Below are positions 56,420 to 64,000 of a stretch of 64,000 nt of DNA, one piece after another. This stretch comes from Telluria beijingensis (GTDB taxonomy: Bacteria; Pseudomonadota; Gammaproteobacteria; Burkholderiales; Burkholderiaceae_D), in assembly GCF_030770395.1 (NCBI RefSeq), contig NZ_CP132480.1, positions 1,035,115 to 1,099,114 of the forward strand, given 5' to 3'. Positions within the stretch are counted from its first letter, which is position 1. Each line of letters begins with the position of its first letter. The position numbers and the translations under genes are program-made. The notes beneath the pieces are model-generated. The model saw only the letters and a list, made by a program, of their open reading frames with translations. It searched no databases and was not told the origin of the DNA.

Positions 56420-57175
56420 TCAGAAATTGCAGAGTGTCAGGTCGAACGGCACGTCTTCTTCCAGCGGCTTCGGCTTGCAATCGCCGTCCTGGCTGGTAAA
56501 GCGCACCCACAGCATGTACTTGTTGGCCGAGATCTCGGGGATCGCCCCCGCCGATTCGTCCAGGGTCAGGCGCAGCATCTGGTAGATTTTACCCTGTAAC
56601 ATCTGCTGGTAGCTGCCCGCCACGGCGATCATCTTGACCGGCACGCCCGAGTTGCGCAGCAGGCGCAGCACCAGGGCAAGCGCGTCCAGCAGCGGGGCGA
56701 GCGGGCCGAACCAGCCCATGATGTCGGCATGGCGCTGCTCGGCCGGGCGCTTTTGCCAGGCGTAATAGGACGGCAGGTCAAATTCGCAGGCGCCGCCCGG
56801 GATGATGGTGCGGCCGCGGATGCTCATCAGCCATTCGTTCTCGCGCACGTTCTGGCCGGTCTTGCCCTGGCTTGCCACCAGGGCGCTGCTGGCCACGTCC
56901 AGTTCGGCCAGCACGGCATCCAGGGTATCGGTGGCCACCGCAGGATTGCTGCGATACAGCAGCAGCGACTGTTTTTGACGCTCGAGTTCCTGCAGCAGGT
57001 CGGACTTCAAATCGGCGCGGCCGGCTACTTCCAGCATGTCGAAGATCGTCGCGAGGGCGACGTGGTGCTGCATCGGGTGTTCCTGGTGCACAAAGAACTT
57101 GAACTTCTCGTACAGGTCTTCCAGCCGCAACAACGTGCGAATCCTCTCGTTGAAAGGGTATTCGTAGACGATCAA
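56420..57175 (-). CDS. zapD: Cell division protein ZapD
   Basis: A 251-residue protein beginning [20 protein letters not shown], the ZapD/YacF signature, followed by an alpha-helical half ([21 protein letters not shown]) and a C-terminal beta domain. It binds the FtsZ tail and bundles Z-ring filaments. I choose TTG 57175 because AGAGGA is 8 bases upstream and the family start is at IVYEYP; an upstream TTG at 57205 lacks such a site. It lies between coaE and yacG. Confidence 0.9.
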   Translation of the reverse strand: MIVYEYPFNERIRTLLRLEDLYEKFKFFVHQEHPMQHHVALATIFDMLEVAGRADLKSDLLQELERQKQSLLLYRSNPAVATDTLDAVLAELDVASSALVASQGKTGQNVRENEWLMSIRGRTIIPGGACEFDLPSYYAWQKRPAEQRHADIMGWFGPLAPLLDALALVLRLLRNSGVPVKMIAVAGSYQQMLQGKIYQMLRLTLDESAGAIPEISANKYMLWVRFTSQDGDCKPKPLEEDVPFDLTLCNF

Positions 57176-57261
57176 AATGACATTCCTCTGAATGTAGGCT
57201 GGCAAGCAAATTGTGATTCTGAACCATGCAGAGCAAAATTACAAACACTGCATCAATCTTG

Positions 57262-57873
57262 TTACGAACTTAATTCAAGATACCGCTTATGCAAGCGTGT
57301 TACCTGGGGCAGCAGGGCGTCCAGGCCATCGTCGTTGTCGATCACGTCGTCGGCCGCCGCCAGGCGCTGCGCCCGCGTGACCTGGGTCGCCATGATTGCC
57401 CGTACCTCATCCGGGCCCAGCGCGCTGCGCTGCATGACGCGCGCCACCTGCGTGTCTTCCGAACAGTCGACGGCCAGCACGCGCGATACCCGCTCGCGCC
57501 AGCTGCCCGATTCGATCAGCAGCGGCACCGCGAAGATGACATAGGGGCCAGTCGCGATGGCCGCCGCCGCGGCGGTGGCGTCGCGGATGCGCGGATGCAG
57601 GATCGCTTCCAGCCGGCCGCGTGCGCCGGCATCCGAAAACACCAGGCTGCGCATGCGCGCGCGGTCCAGCGCACCCTCGGGTGTGGCGAAGTCGGGCCCG
57701 AATTCGGCCACGATGGCCGGCATCGCCGCGCCGTGCGGGGCGGTCAGCGCATGGGCGATGGCGTCGGTATCGACGATCGAGGCGCCCAGCGCGGCGAACA
57801 GCTCGGCCACGGTGCTCTTGCCGCAACCGATGCCGCCGGTGAGGCCCACCGAGAACGCCAGTTTGCCACTCAT
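57262..57873 (-). CDS. coaE: Dephospho-CoA kinase CoaE
   Basis: A 203-residue P-loop kinase for the last step of CoA synthesis. GLTGGIGCGKSTVAELFAAL is the ATP site; IVDTDAIAH carries the Asp that binds dephospho-CoA, and VIFAVPLLIESG plus DCSEDTQVARVMQR follow. ATG 57873 overlaps the pilD stop by four bases. Confidence 0.95.
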   Translation of the reverse strand: MSGKLAFSVGLTGGIGCGKSTVAELFAALGASIVDTDAIAHALTAPHGAAMPAIVAEFGPDFATPEGALDRARMRSLVFSDAGARGRLEAILHPRIRDATAAAAAIATGPYVIFAVPLLIESGSWRERVSRVLAVDCSEDTQVARVMQRSALGPDEVRAIMATQVTRAQRLAAADDVIDNDDGLDALLPQVTRLHKRYLELSS

Positions 57874-58739
57874 CCCAGCAGGCCTCGGCCGAACTGGCCC
57901 AGTTGCTCGCCGTACAGCATGGCGAGGAGGCCGGCCGCCGCCAGGTAGGGGCCGAAGGGGATCGGCTTGTTGCGTGCGCGCTTGGCGAACACGATCAGGC
58001 CGATGCCCACCAGCGCGCCGACCACCGAGGACAGCAGGATGATGGTCGGCAGCGCCATCCATCCGAGCCAGGCGCCGAGCGCCGCCAGCAGCTTGAAGTC
58101 GCCATAGCCCATGCCCTCCTTGCCGGTGGCGAGCTTGAAGGCCCAGTACACCGCCCACAGCACCAGGTAGCCGGCCGCGGCGCCGATCACCGCGTCCTGC
58201 AGCGGCACGAAGGTACCGTTGATGTTGATGAGCAGGCCAGCCCACAGCAGCGGATAGGTCAGGTCGTCCGGCAGCAGCTGGGTGTCGACGTCGATGAAGG
58301 TCATCGCGATGAGCAGCCAGGCGAACACCAGGCTGGCCATCCCCGCCGCGCCGCTGCCGAAGGTCCACACCAGCAGGCCGGAGACGATGGCCGTGAACAG
58401 CTCGATCGCCGGATAGCGCGGCGAGATGCGCGTCTTGCACTTGCGGCATTTGCCGCCGAGGGCGAGCCAGCTGACGACCGGGATGTTCTCGATGGCCGTG
58501 ATCTGGTGGCCGCAGCAGGGGCAGCGCGAGCGCGGCGTCATCAGGTTGAAGGTGTCGGTGTGCGGCGGCTCCTTGCCGCTTTCCTGCGCCACGTAATTGT
58601 CGGATTCGCGCTGCATCATCTTCGGGATGCGGTGGATCACCACGTTCAGGAAGCTCCCGACCAGCAGGCCGAGCAGGGCTGCCACGAGGGTGGGGCCCAG
58701 CAGGGCGGAAGGGGCAAACAACAACGATTCCAGGGGCAT
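57870..58739 (-). CDS. pilD: Type IV prepilin peptidase/N-methyltransferase PilD
   Basis: A 289-residue membrane aspartyl peptidase. An N-terminal cytoplasmic loop bears the zinc motif CPCC...CRKC (about residues 73-102); the peptidase Asp residues are in FIDVD and GYGDFKLLAALG. It cleaves and N-methylates type IV prepilins and type II secretion pseudopilins. In relatives pilB and pilC precede it; here a divergent sugar operon lies upstream instead, so those genes are elsewhere. Confidence 0.95.
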   Translation of the reverse strand: MPLESLLFAPSALLGPTLVAALLGLLVGSFLNVVIHRIPKMMQRESDNYVAQESGKEPPHTDTFNLMTPRSRCPCCGHQITAIENIPVVSWLALGGKCRKCKTRISPRYPAIELFTAIVSGLLVWTFGSGAAGMASLVFAWLLIAMTFIDVDTQLLPDDLTYPLLWAGLLININGTFVPLQDAVIGAAAGYLVLWAVYWAFKLATGKEGMGYGDFKLLAALGAWLGWMALPTIILLSSVVGALVGIGLIVFAKRARNKPIPFGPYLAAAGLLAMLYGEQLGQFGRGLLG

Positions 58740-58887
58740 GGCGGTCCGGTCCGAGACGTGTAGGCGGCCATCGGAACGAGGGCCCGCCGCAGGGTGATTC
58801 TTTACATCAACCTCATTGTAGGGGTTTTCTTTCCCATGTGGCGAAGGCGTTCACCTGACAATGCACTATGGCAAACAACACAGGGTT

Positions 58888-58935
58888 TCGATGCATATCG
58901 AAAGTTTTCGAAAGTTATTTGATATTTCGAAAATC
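58888..58935. promoter_or_regulatory. 10-bp periodic TCGAAA-type operator repeats
   Basis: TCGATGCAT (58888), TCGAAAGTT (58898), TCGAAAGTT (58908) and TCGAAAATC (58927) recur about every 10 bases, with a weak TTTGATATT at 58918. The reverse strand reads AACTTTCGA repeats. DeoR-family sugar repressors use tandem sites of one-turn spacing, so a repressor of the downstream operon is likely; no such gene is in the window. Confidence 0.65.
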
Positions 58936-58947
58936 TTCTATTACTAT
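58919..58947 (+). promoter_or_regulatory. Sigma-70 promoter of the TonB receptor operon
   Basis: TTGATA (58919-58924), a 17-base spacer, TACTAT (58942-58947). The start should be near 58954, about 29 nt before ATG 58983. The operator repeats overlap its -35 and spacer. Confidence 0.75.
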
Positions 58948-58982
58948 TCGGTTACAACGACGACACCTGAAGGAGATATGCC

Positions 58983-61784
58983 ATGCGCAGTAGATTCGAA
59001 AAGGGATTCCGCCGGACCTTGATTGCCACTGCCGTGAATGCCGCCCTGTACGGCGTGGCATTGGCCCAGGTCCAGGCAGGCAACGCCGCGGAGACCGGCG
59101 CCACCAGCAATACCGACAGCGCCTCGGCCGAGCCCACGGTGGTGGTGGTCACCGGCGCCCGCGCCGCCCTGGCCCGCGCGCTCGACCTCAAGCGCAACGC
59201 CGACGTGATCCAGGATTCGATCTCGGCCACCGAGCTGGGACGCTTCCCCGACGATAACGTGGCCGATTCGCTGACCCACATCGCCGGCATCTCGGTCTCG
59301 CGCACCCGCGGCGGCGAAGGCCAGTACATCAATGTGCGCGGCCTCGGTTCGGGCTACAACATCGTGACCCTCAACCGCCGCATCCTGGCCACCGACGGCG
59401 ACGGCCGCGACTTTGCCTTCGACGTGCTGCCGTCCGAGATGATCGGCGGCGCCGACGTCATGAAATCGGCCAGCGCCTCGCAGATGGAAGGCAGCATCGG
59501 CGGCTCGGTCAACCTGCGCTCGGCCCGCCCCTTCGACAATCCCGGCTACCACGCTTCGGCGCGTATCGAGGGCGACCGTAACGACCTCTCGCGCAAGAAC
59601 GGCGTCAAGCTGTCGGGCGTGGTCAGCAACACCTTCAACGACAACAAGATGGGGTTCATCCTCGGCGCCGTGCTGTCCGACCGCGAGGTGCGCACCGATT
59701 CGCTGGGCTACCAGACCTTCAATGCCGATTCGCCGGGCAGCTTCGACGTCGACGGCAACGGCTCCCTCGGTCCCGGCGAAGAGAACCTGCTCGGCTCCTG
59801 CTGCATCTCGTTCGGCTCGATCTTCGAGAAGAAGAAGCGCGCCGCGCTCACCGGCGCCTTCGAATGGAAGGTCACGCCCGACTTCCGCATGACCTTCGAT
59901 GCCCTGGCCACGCGGCTCGATTCGCCGCAGGTCGGCTACCAGCAGTCCTATTACGTCGAGCACGCGGCCGACCGCTGGTCGGACGTCGTCGCCAGGGATG
60001 GCCTGATCACGGGCATGACGATCAAGGACCTGGTGCCAGAGATGTCGAACGTGACCACCGACCGCAAGGTCGACACCATGCAGGTCGGCTGGAAGGGCGA
60101 GTGGAAAGTCAACCGCGACCTGCGCCTGGTCGGCGACGTGTACCGCTCGACTTCCAAGCGCGACTCGGGTGGCAAGGATACCTTCGTGGTGGCCGGCATC
60201 GGCGGCGCCAACACCGGGTACTACAAGGCCAATGACAATGCTTTCCCCGATATCCGCGTGACGCTCGAGGATGGACGCGACCTGGCCACCGAACTGGCGG
60301 CCGGGCGCCTCGGCAACAGCGACTACGGCGTCCACTTCGCCGGGCTGACCGGCGTCGACATCAAGGACACGGTCGATGGCGGCTCGCTCGAAGGGCGCCT
60401 GAGCCTGGACGGCAAGTGGAATGTCGATGCCTTCGAGTTCGGCGTGTCCGGCACCTCGCGCTCCAAGAAGCGCACCGCGATCGGCAACGAGAAGAACGGC
60501 GGCGCCTGCCAGTATTGCGATATGTACTCGACCACGTTCGCCAACCTGGGCGCCAACGTGGTGCGGCCGATGAACCTGCCGAACTATATGCGCGGCGCCG
60601 GCGGCAACTTCCCGGGCAGCTTCGTCGCTTTCGACGTGCCGGCCTATTTCGAGGCCTTGAAGGCGCTCGACGGCAAGCCCAAGCTCGACGCCGACGGCAA
60701 TCCGACCGGCGAATTCTATGACGTGAGCAAGTCGCAGCCGGAGTTCGTGCCGACCCAATCGTACGATGTGCGCGAAAAGACCGCGACGCTGTTCGGCCAG
60801 TTCGAACTGTCGGGCGAGCGCTGGAACGGCAATGTCGGCGTGCGCGTGGTGCACACCAAGACCCGCTCGAAGAGCGCGATCGACGACATCATCTCGATCA
60901 ACGATCCGACCCCTGAAATCCCGACCAGCAGCCCGGACATCGAGTACAGCGAAGCGACGCCGGTATCGCAGGACGGCTCGTACACCAAGGTGCTGCCATC
61001 GGCTAACTTCAGCTACTGGATGCAGCCAGACCTGGTGCTGCGCGCCGCAATGGCCAAGGTCATGGCGCGTCCCTCGCTCGACCGCCTGGCGCCAACCCGT
61101 ACCGACAATACGCTCGACCGCAGCTACATCCTCAACATCGACGGCGACCCGAATTTGAAGCCGACCGAGGCTACCCAGCAGGACCTGTCGCTGGAGTGGT
61201 ACTACCAGCCCAAGTCGGCGCTCAACGTCGCCCTGTTCGCCAAGCAGATCAAGAACTTCGTCACCTTCCAGACCGACGAGAAAGTCGACATCGGAGTGCC
61301 GGGCTACCTGTACACCGTCACCCGTCCGGTCAACGGCGACAAGGCGCGCGTGCGCGGGATGGAGCTGGGCGTGCAGCACCTGTGGGACAACGGCTTCGGC
61401 ATCGCCGCCAAGTTCGCCAAGACCTGGACCAAGGCTTATTCTGGCGGCGAATACGTTGGCCAGCTCGAAGGCGTGGCCCCGACCGCGTCCTCGCTCGGCT
61501 TCCTGTACGAGAAGGGCAAGATCAACGCCGCGCTGACCTTCGACTACACCGGCAAGTACACGCAAAGCACCAATGTGATCGCCGGCTTCCCGAGCAAGGT
61601 CGACGCCATCACCTGGGTCACCGCCTCGGCCTCGTATGACCTGAACAAGAACGTCACCCTATTCGTCGAAGGCAAGAACCTGGGTGACGAAGTGATGCGC
61701 TCGAACCTGGGCCGCAGCGATGCGATCTATGGCTTCGAAGCCTGGGGCCGCACCTACGCCGCCGGCATGAGCGTGAAGTTCTGA
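58983..61784 (+). CDS. TonB-dependent receptor, Caulobacter-type carbohydrate class
   Basis: A 933-residue outer-membrane receptor. Signal peptide (about 1-28), TonB box in TVVVVTGARAALARAL, plug with ELGRFPDDNVADSLTHIAGI and YINVRGLGSGYNIVTLN, then a 22-strand barrel ending in AAGMSVKF with the terminal Phe. The class imports oligosaccharides or other large carbon sources. Cysteines in LGSCCISF and GGACQYCDMY are unusual for such barrels. AAGGAG is 8 bases from ATG 58983. The stop overlaps the next gene. The aldolase gene downstream suggests a galactosamine- or galactitol-type sugar. Confidence 0.93.
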   Translation: MRSRFEKGFRRTLIATAVNAALYGVALAQVQAGNAAETGATSNTDSASAEPTVVVVTGARAALARALDLKRNADVIQDSISATELGRFPDDNVADSLTHIAGISVSRTRGGEGQYINVRGLGSGYNIVTLNRRILATDGDGRDFAFDVLPSEMIGGADVMKSASASQMEGSIGGSVNLRSARPFDNPGYHASARIEGDRNDLSRKNGVKLSGVVSNTFNDNKMGFILGAVLSDREVRTDSLGYQTFNADSPGSFDVDGNGSLGPGEENLLGSCCISFGSIFEKKKRAALTGAFEWKVTPDFRMTFDALATRLDSPQVGYQQSYYVEHAADRWSDVVARDGLITGMTIKDLVPEMSNVTTDRKVDTMQVGWKGEWKVNRDLRLVGDVYRSTSKRDSGGKDTFVVAGIGGANTGYYKANDNAFPDIRVTLEDGRDLATELAAGRLGNSDYGVHFAGLTGVDIKDTVDGGSLEGRLSLDGKWNVDAFEFGVSGTSRSKKRTAIGNEKNGGACQYCDMYSTTFANLGANVVRPMNLPNYMRGAGGNFPGSFVAFDVPAYFEALKALDGKPKLDADGNPTGEFYDVSKSQPEFVPTQSYDVREKTATLFGQFELSGERWNGNVGVRVVHTKTRSKSAIDDIISINDPTPEIPTSSPDIEYSEATPVSQDGSYTKVLPSANFSYWMQPDLVLRAAMAKVMARPSLDRLAPTRTDNTLDRSYILNIDGDPNLKPTEATQQDLSLEWYYQPKSALNVALFAKQIKNFVTFQTDEKVDIGVPGYLYTVTRPVNGDKARVRGMELGVQHLWDNGFGIAAKFAKTWTKAYSGGEYVGQLEGVAPTASSLGFLYEKGKINAALTFDYTGKYTQSTNVIAGFPSKVDAITWVTASASYDLNKNVTLFVEGKNLGDEVMRSNLGRSDAIYGFEAWGRTYAAGMSVKF

Positions 61785-62680
61785 TGAAGGCGTCGAACGT
61801 GAAAACCCACTGGCTCGGCTTTGCTCTGGCGACCACCCTGCTGTGGGGCGTGTGGGGCGCCTTCGCCGGGCGCCCGGTGCAGAACGGCTTTCCCGAGACC
61901 CTGGTGTATGCGGTGTGGGCGCTGACCATGATCCCGCCGGCGTTGTTCGCGCTGGCGCGCATCCAGTGGCGCGTGCGGCGCGACGGCGCCGCCATCGGAT
62001 ACGGCCTGGCGATTGGCCTCCTGGGAGCGGGCGGGCAGATGATCCTGTTCCACGCGGTGAAGGAAGGACCGACTTACCTGATCTTCCCGCTGATCTCGCT
62101 GTCGCCGGTGATCACGATCGCGCTGTCTTACCTGTTCCTGCGCGAGCGCACCGGGGCGCTGGGCGTGGCCGGCATCGTGCTGGCGCTGTGCGCGCTGCCG
62201 CTGTTCGACTATGCCCCCGACCAGGGCGGCGTGGCCTATGGCTGGTGGTTCGTGCTGGCGCTGGGCGTGCTGGTGGCCTGGGGCCTGCAAGCCTATTTCA
62301 TCAAGCGCGCCAACGCCATCATGGATGCCGAAAGCATCTTCTTTTATATGGCGCTCAGCGCACTGGCCTTCATCCCGGTGGCGCTGGCCATGACCGACTT
62401 TACCAGGCCGATCAACTACGGCCTGGATGGCCCATGGCTGGCGGCGGTGACGCAGGTACTGAATGCGGTCGGCGCCCTGACCCTGGTGTATGCCTTCAGA
62501 CACGGCAAGGCGCTGGTGGTATCTCCGCTGGTCAATGCCGGTGCGCCGCTGCTCACCACCGTCATCTCTGTCGCCATGGCGGCGACCCTGCCCAACGGAT
62601 TCAAGCTGGCCGGCATCGGTCTGTCGCTGGCGGCCGCGCTATTCCTTGCGCTGCAGCCGGACGAGCCGAGCACCGCCTGA
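61784..62680 (+). CDS. EamA-family inner-membrane transporter
   Basis: A 298-residue DMT-superfamily protein with about ten TM segments; an RPVQNGFPETLVYAVWALT start and the second-repeat segment LVYAFRHGKALVVSPLVNAGAPLL. It has no periplasmic binding partner and would work as a secondary carrier. The start shares one base with the receptor stop, so the two are coupled; it may take the receptor's ligand, or a product of it, across the inner membrane. Confidence 0.85.
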   Translation: MKASNVKTHWLGFALATTLLWGVWGAFAGRPVQNGFPETLVYAVWALTMIPPALFALARIQWRVRRDGAAIGYGLAIGLLGAGGQMILFHAVKEGPTYLIFPLISLSPVITIALSYLFLRERTGALGVAGIVLALCALPLFDYAPDQGGVAYGWWFVLALGVLVAWGLQAYFIKRANAIMDAESIFFYMALSALAFIPVALAMTDFTRPINYGLDGPWLAAVTQVLNAVGALTLVYAFRHGKALVVSPLVNAGAPLLTTVISVAMAATLPNGFKLAGIGLSLAAALFLALQPDEPSTA

Positions 62681-62706
62681 AGCCCTATTTTTTGGAGTCA
62701 ACGACA

Positions 62707-63996
62707 ATGCAAGTGCTTCTCGACCTCGTCCAACGTCACCATGCCGGCGAGCCGCTGGGCATCTACTCGGTGTGCTCGGCGCATCCGCTGGTGATCGAGG
62801 CCGCCTTCGAAGTCGGCCTCGAAGGAACCGGGCCGGTGCTGGTCGAGGCCACCTCGAACCAGGTCAACCAGGACGGCGGCTATACCGGCATGACCCCGAG
62901 CGCCTTCCGCGACTTCGTGTTCGCCATCGCCGACAAGGTGGGCTTCCCGCGCGAGCGCATCCTGCTGGGCGGCGACCACCTTGGGCCGAACTGCTGGCAG
63001 GGCGAACCGGCCGCCAGCGCGATGGCCAGGTCCGAGGTGCTGATCGACCAATATGTGAGCGCGGGCTTCAGGAAAATCCATCTCGACTGCTCGATGTCGT
63101 GCGCCGGCGATCCGGTGCCGCTGCCCGACGAAGTCGTGGCCGAACGCGCCGCGCGCCTGGCGCTGGTGGCCGAGCGGGCCTGGCAGCGCGCCGGCGGCGA
63201 GGCCCCGGTCTACATCGTCGGCACCGAGGTGCCGGTGCCGGGCGGCGCCCACGAAGACCTGGACGAACTGGCCGTCACCACGCCTGGCGCCGCCGCGCTG
63301 ACGATCGCCGCCCACCGCGCCGCCTTCAACGCCGCCGGCCTGGCATCCGCATGGCCACGCGTGATCGGCCTGGTGGTGCAGCCGGGCGTGGAATTCGACC
63401 ACCACAAGGTGATCGACTACCGCCCCGACAAGGCGCAGGAACTGAGCCGCTTCATCGAGGGCGAGCCGACCATGGTGTTCGAGGCCCATTCGACCGACTA
63501 CCAGACCCCAGGCCTGTTGCAGGCGCTGGTGCGCGACCACTTCGCCATCCTCAAGGTCGGCCCCGGCCTGACCTTCGCCCTGCGCGAGACGCTGTGGGCG
63601 CTGGCCGACATCGAGGCCGAAGTGGACGCCGGGAGTCATAGCGGCTTCAAGCAAACCGTGCTCGACGTGATGCGCGCCGAGCCGGATTACTGGCGCAAGT
63701 ATTACCACGATGCCGCCCACCTGCAGTTCGACCAGCAGTTCAGCCTGAGCGACCGGATCCGCTATTACTGGCCGCATCCGCGCATCCAGGCCGCGCAGGC
63801 GGCCCTGGTCGCGAACCTGGAACGCCGGCCGGCGCCGCTCACCCTGTTGAGCCAGTACCTGCCATTCCATTACGAAGCCGTGCGCGAGGGCCGGGTGCGC
63901 AACGCCCCGCTCGCGCTGTTGAAAGAAGGGGTAGCCCGCGTGCTGCGCCAGTACATGCGCGCCTGCCAGCCGGGCGCCGAACCTAGGGAGCAGTGA
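62707..63996 (+). CDS. D-tagatose-1,6-bisphosphate aldolase class II, non-catalytic subunit (GatZ/KbaZ/AgaZ-like)
   Basis: A 429-residue GatZ/KbaZ family protein. It has LGIYSVCSAHPLVIEAAFE, EATSNQVNQDGGYTGMTP, LLGGDHLGPNCWQ, YVSAGFRKIHLDCSMSC and VVQPGVEFDHHKVIDY. In E. coli such subunits stabilise the catalytic GatY/KbaY aldolase that splits tagatose 1,6-bisphosphate in galactitol and N-acetylgalactosamine breakdown. The catalytic partner is not in the window and may lie just past its right end. ATG 62707 is the family start; the gene starts 26 bases after the transporter. Confidence 0.9.
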   Translation: MQVLLDLVQRHHAGEPLGIYSVCSAHPLVIEAAFEVGLEGTGPVLVEATSNQVNQDGGYTGMTPSAFRDFVFAIADKVGFPRERILLGGDHLGPNCWQGEPAASAMARSEVLIDQYVSAGFRKIHLDCSMSCAGDPVPLPDEVVAERAARLALVAERAWQRAGGEAPVYIVGTEVPVPGGAHEDLDELAVTTPGAAALTIAAHRAAFNAAGLASAWPRVIGLVVQPGVEFDHHKVIDYRPDKAQELSRFIEGEPTMVFEAHSTDYQTPGLLQALVRDHFAILKVGPGLTFALRETLWALADIEAEVDAGSHSGFKQTVLDVMRAEPDYWRKYYHDAAHLQFDQQFSLSDRIRYYWPHPRIQAAQAALVANLERRPAPLTLLSQYLPFHYEAVREGRVRNAPLALLKEGVARVLRQYMRACQPGAEPREQ

Positions 63997-64000
63997 ACAT

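Overview
The window is GC-rich, almost fully coding DNA from a Gram-negative bacterium. Gene order (ftsY-ftsE-ftsX-rpoH; a complete mraZ-to-ftsZ division and cell-wall cluster; lpxC; dciA; secA; argJ; DUF815; mutT; yacG-zapD-coaE-pilD) and protein sequence point to a betaproteobacterium of the Burkholderiales, most likely Oxalobacteraceae (Massilia-like). A PEP-CTERM protein, spore-coat-U pilus genes and a large TonB-dependent sugar receptor fit that group. The taxonomic call is inference from content, not from a marker search.

Layout. 1-3.6 kb: regulators (GlxA-type, LysR), an NmrA-like oxidoreductase, an Ohr/OsmC peroxidase and a secreted cupin. 3.65-7.85 kb: rpoH, with a CIRCE (HrcA) operator upstream, then ftsX, ftsE and ftsY, all on the minus strand. 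8-11.3 kb: a small membrane protein, a ThDP enzyme, a PEP-CTERM protein and the RNase P RNA. 11.4-12.9 kb: glpK. 13.07-17.8 kb: a four-gene chaperone-usher pilus operon of the spore-coat-U (Csu-like) kind. 17.77-23.26 kb, minus strand: an AraC regulator followed by an AhpD-like protein, an acyl-CoA-dehydrogenase-like flavoprotein and a TauABC/SsuABC-type importer, probably for organic sulfur or nitrogen compounds. 23.3-25.0 kb: a miniature SCPU-like protein and two response regulators, one with an N-terminal helix-turn-helix. 25.4-42.7 kb: the dcw cluster, genes mostly overlapping by 1-4 bases, with a MraZ operator in front and a terminator after ftsZ. 42.8-44.7 kb: peroxiredoxin, GNAT and DMT transporter. 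44.7-54.7 kb: lpxC, dciA, an AlgI/AlgJ-like O-acetylation pair, secA, argJ, DUF815 ATPase and MutT. 54.7-58.7 kb: dadA, then yacG, zapD, coaE and pilD. 58.98-64 kb: a TonB receptor, an EamA transporter and a GatZ/KbaZ-type tagatose-bisphosphate aldolase subunit, behind a strong promoter overlaid by 10-bp periodic operator repeats.

The core of the window makes lipid II and the divisome (murE/F/D/G/C, ddl, mraY, ftsL/I/W/Q/A/Z, plus ftsEX and zapD elsewhere), starts lipid A synthesis (lpxC) and drives protein export (secA, ftsY). Accessory genes sit in gaps of this conserved framework. I see no prophage, transposase, CRISPR array or tRNA. The most notable non-genic signals are the CIRCE element at rpoH, the MraZ repeats, apparently leaderless starts for lpxC and perhaps dciA, an AT-rich codon patch inside rsmH, and the operator repeats ahead of the sugar operon. 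I found no clear undescribed system; the SCPU pilus with a two-domain subunit and the AhpD/acyl-CoA-dehydrogenase/ABC operon are the best places for experimental work.
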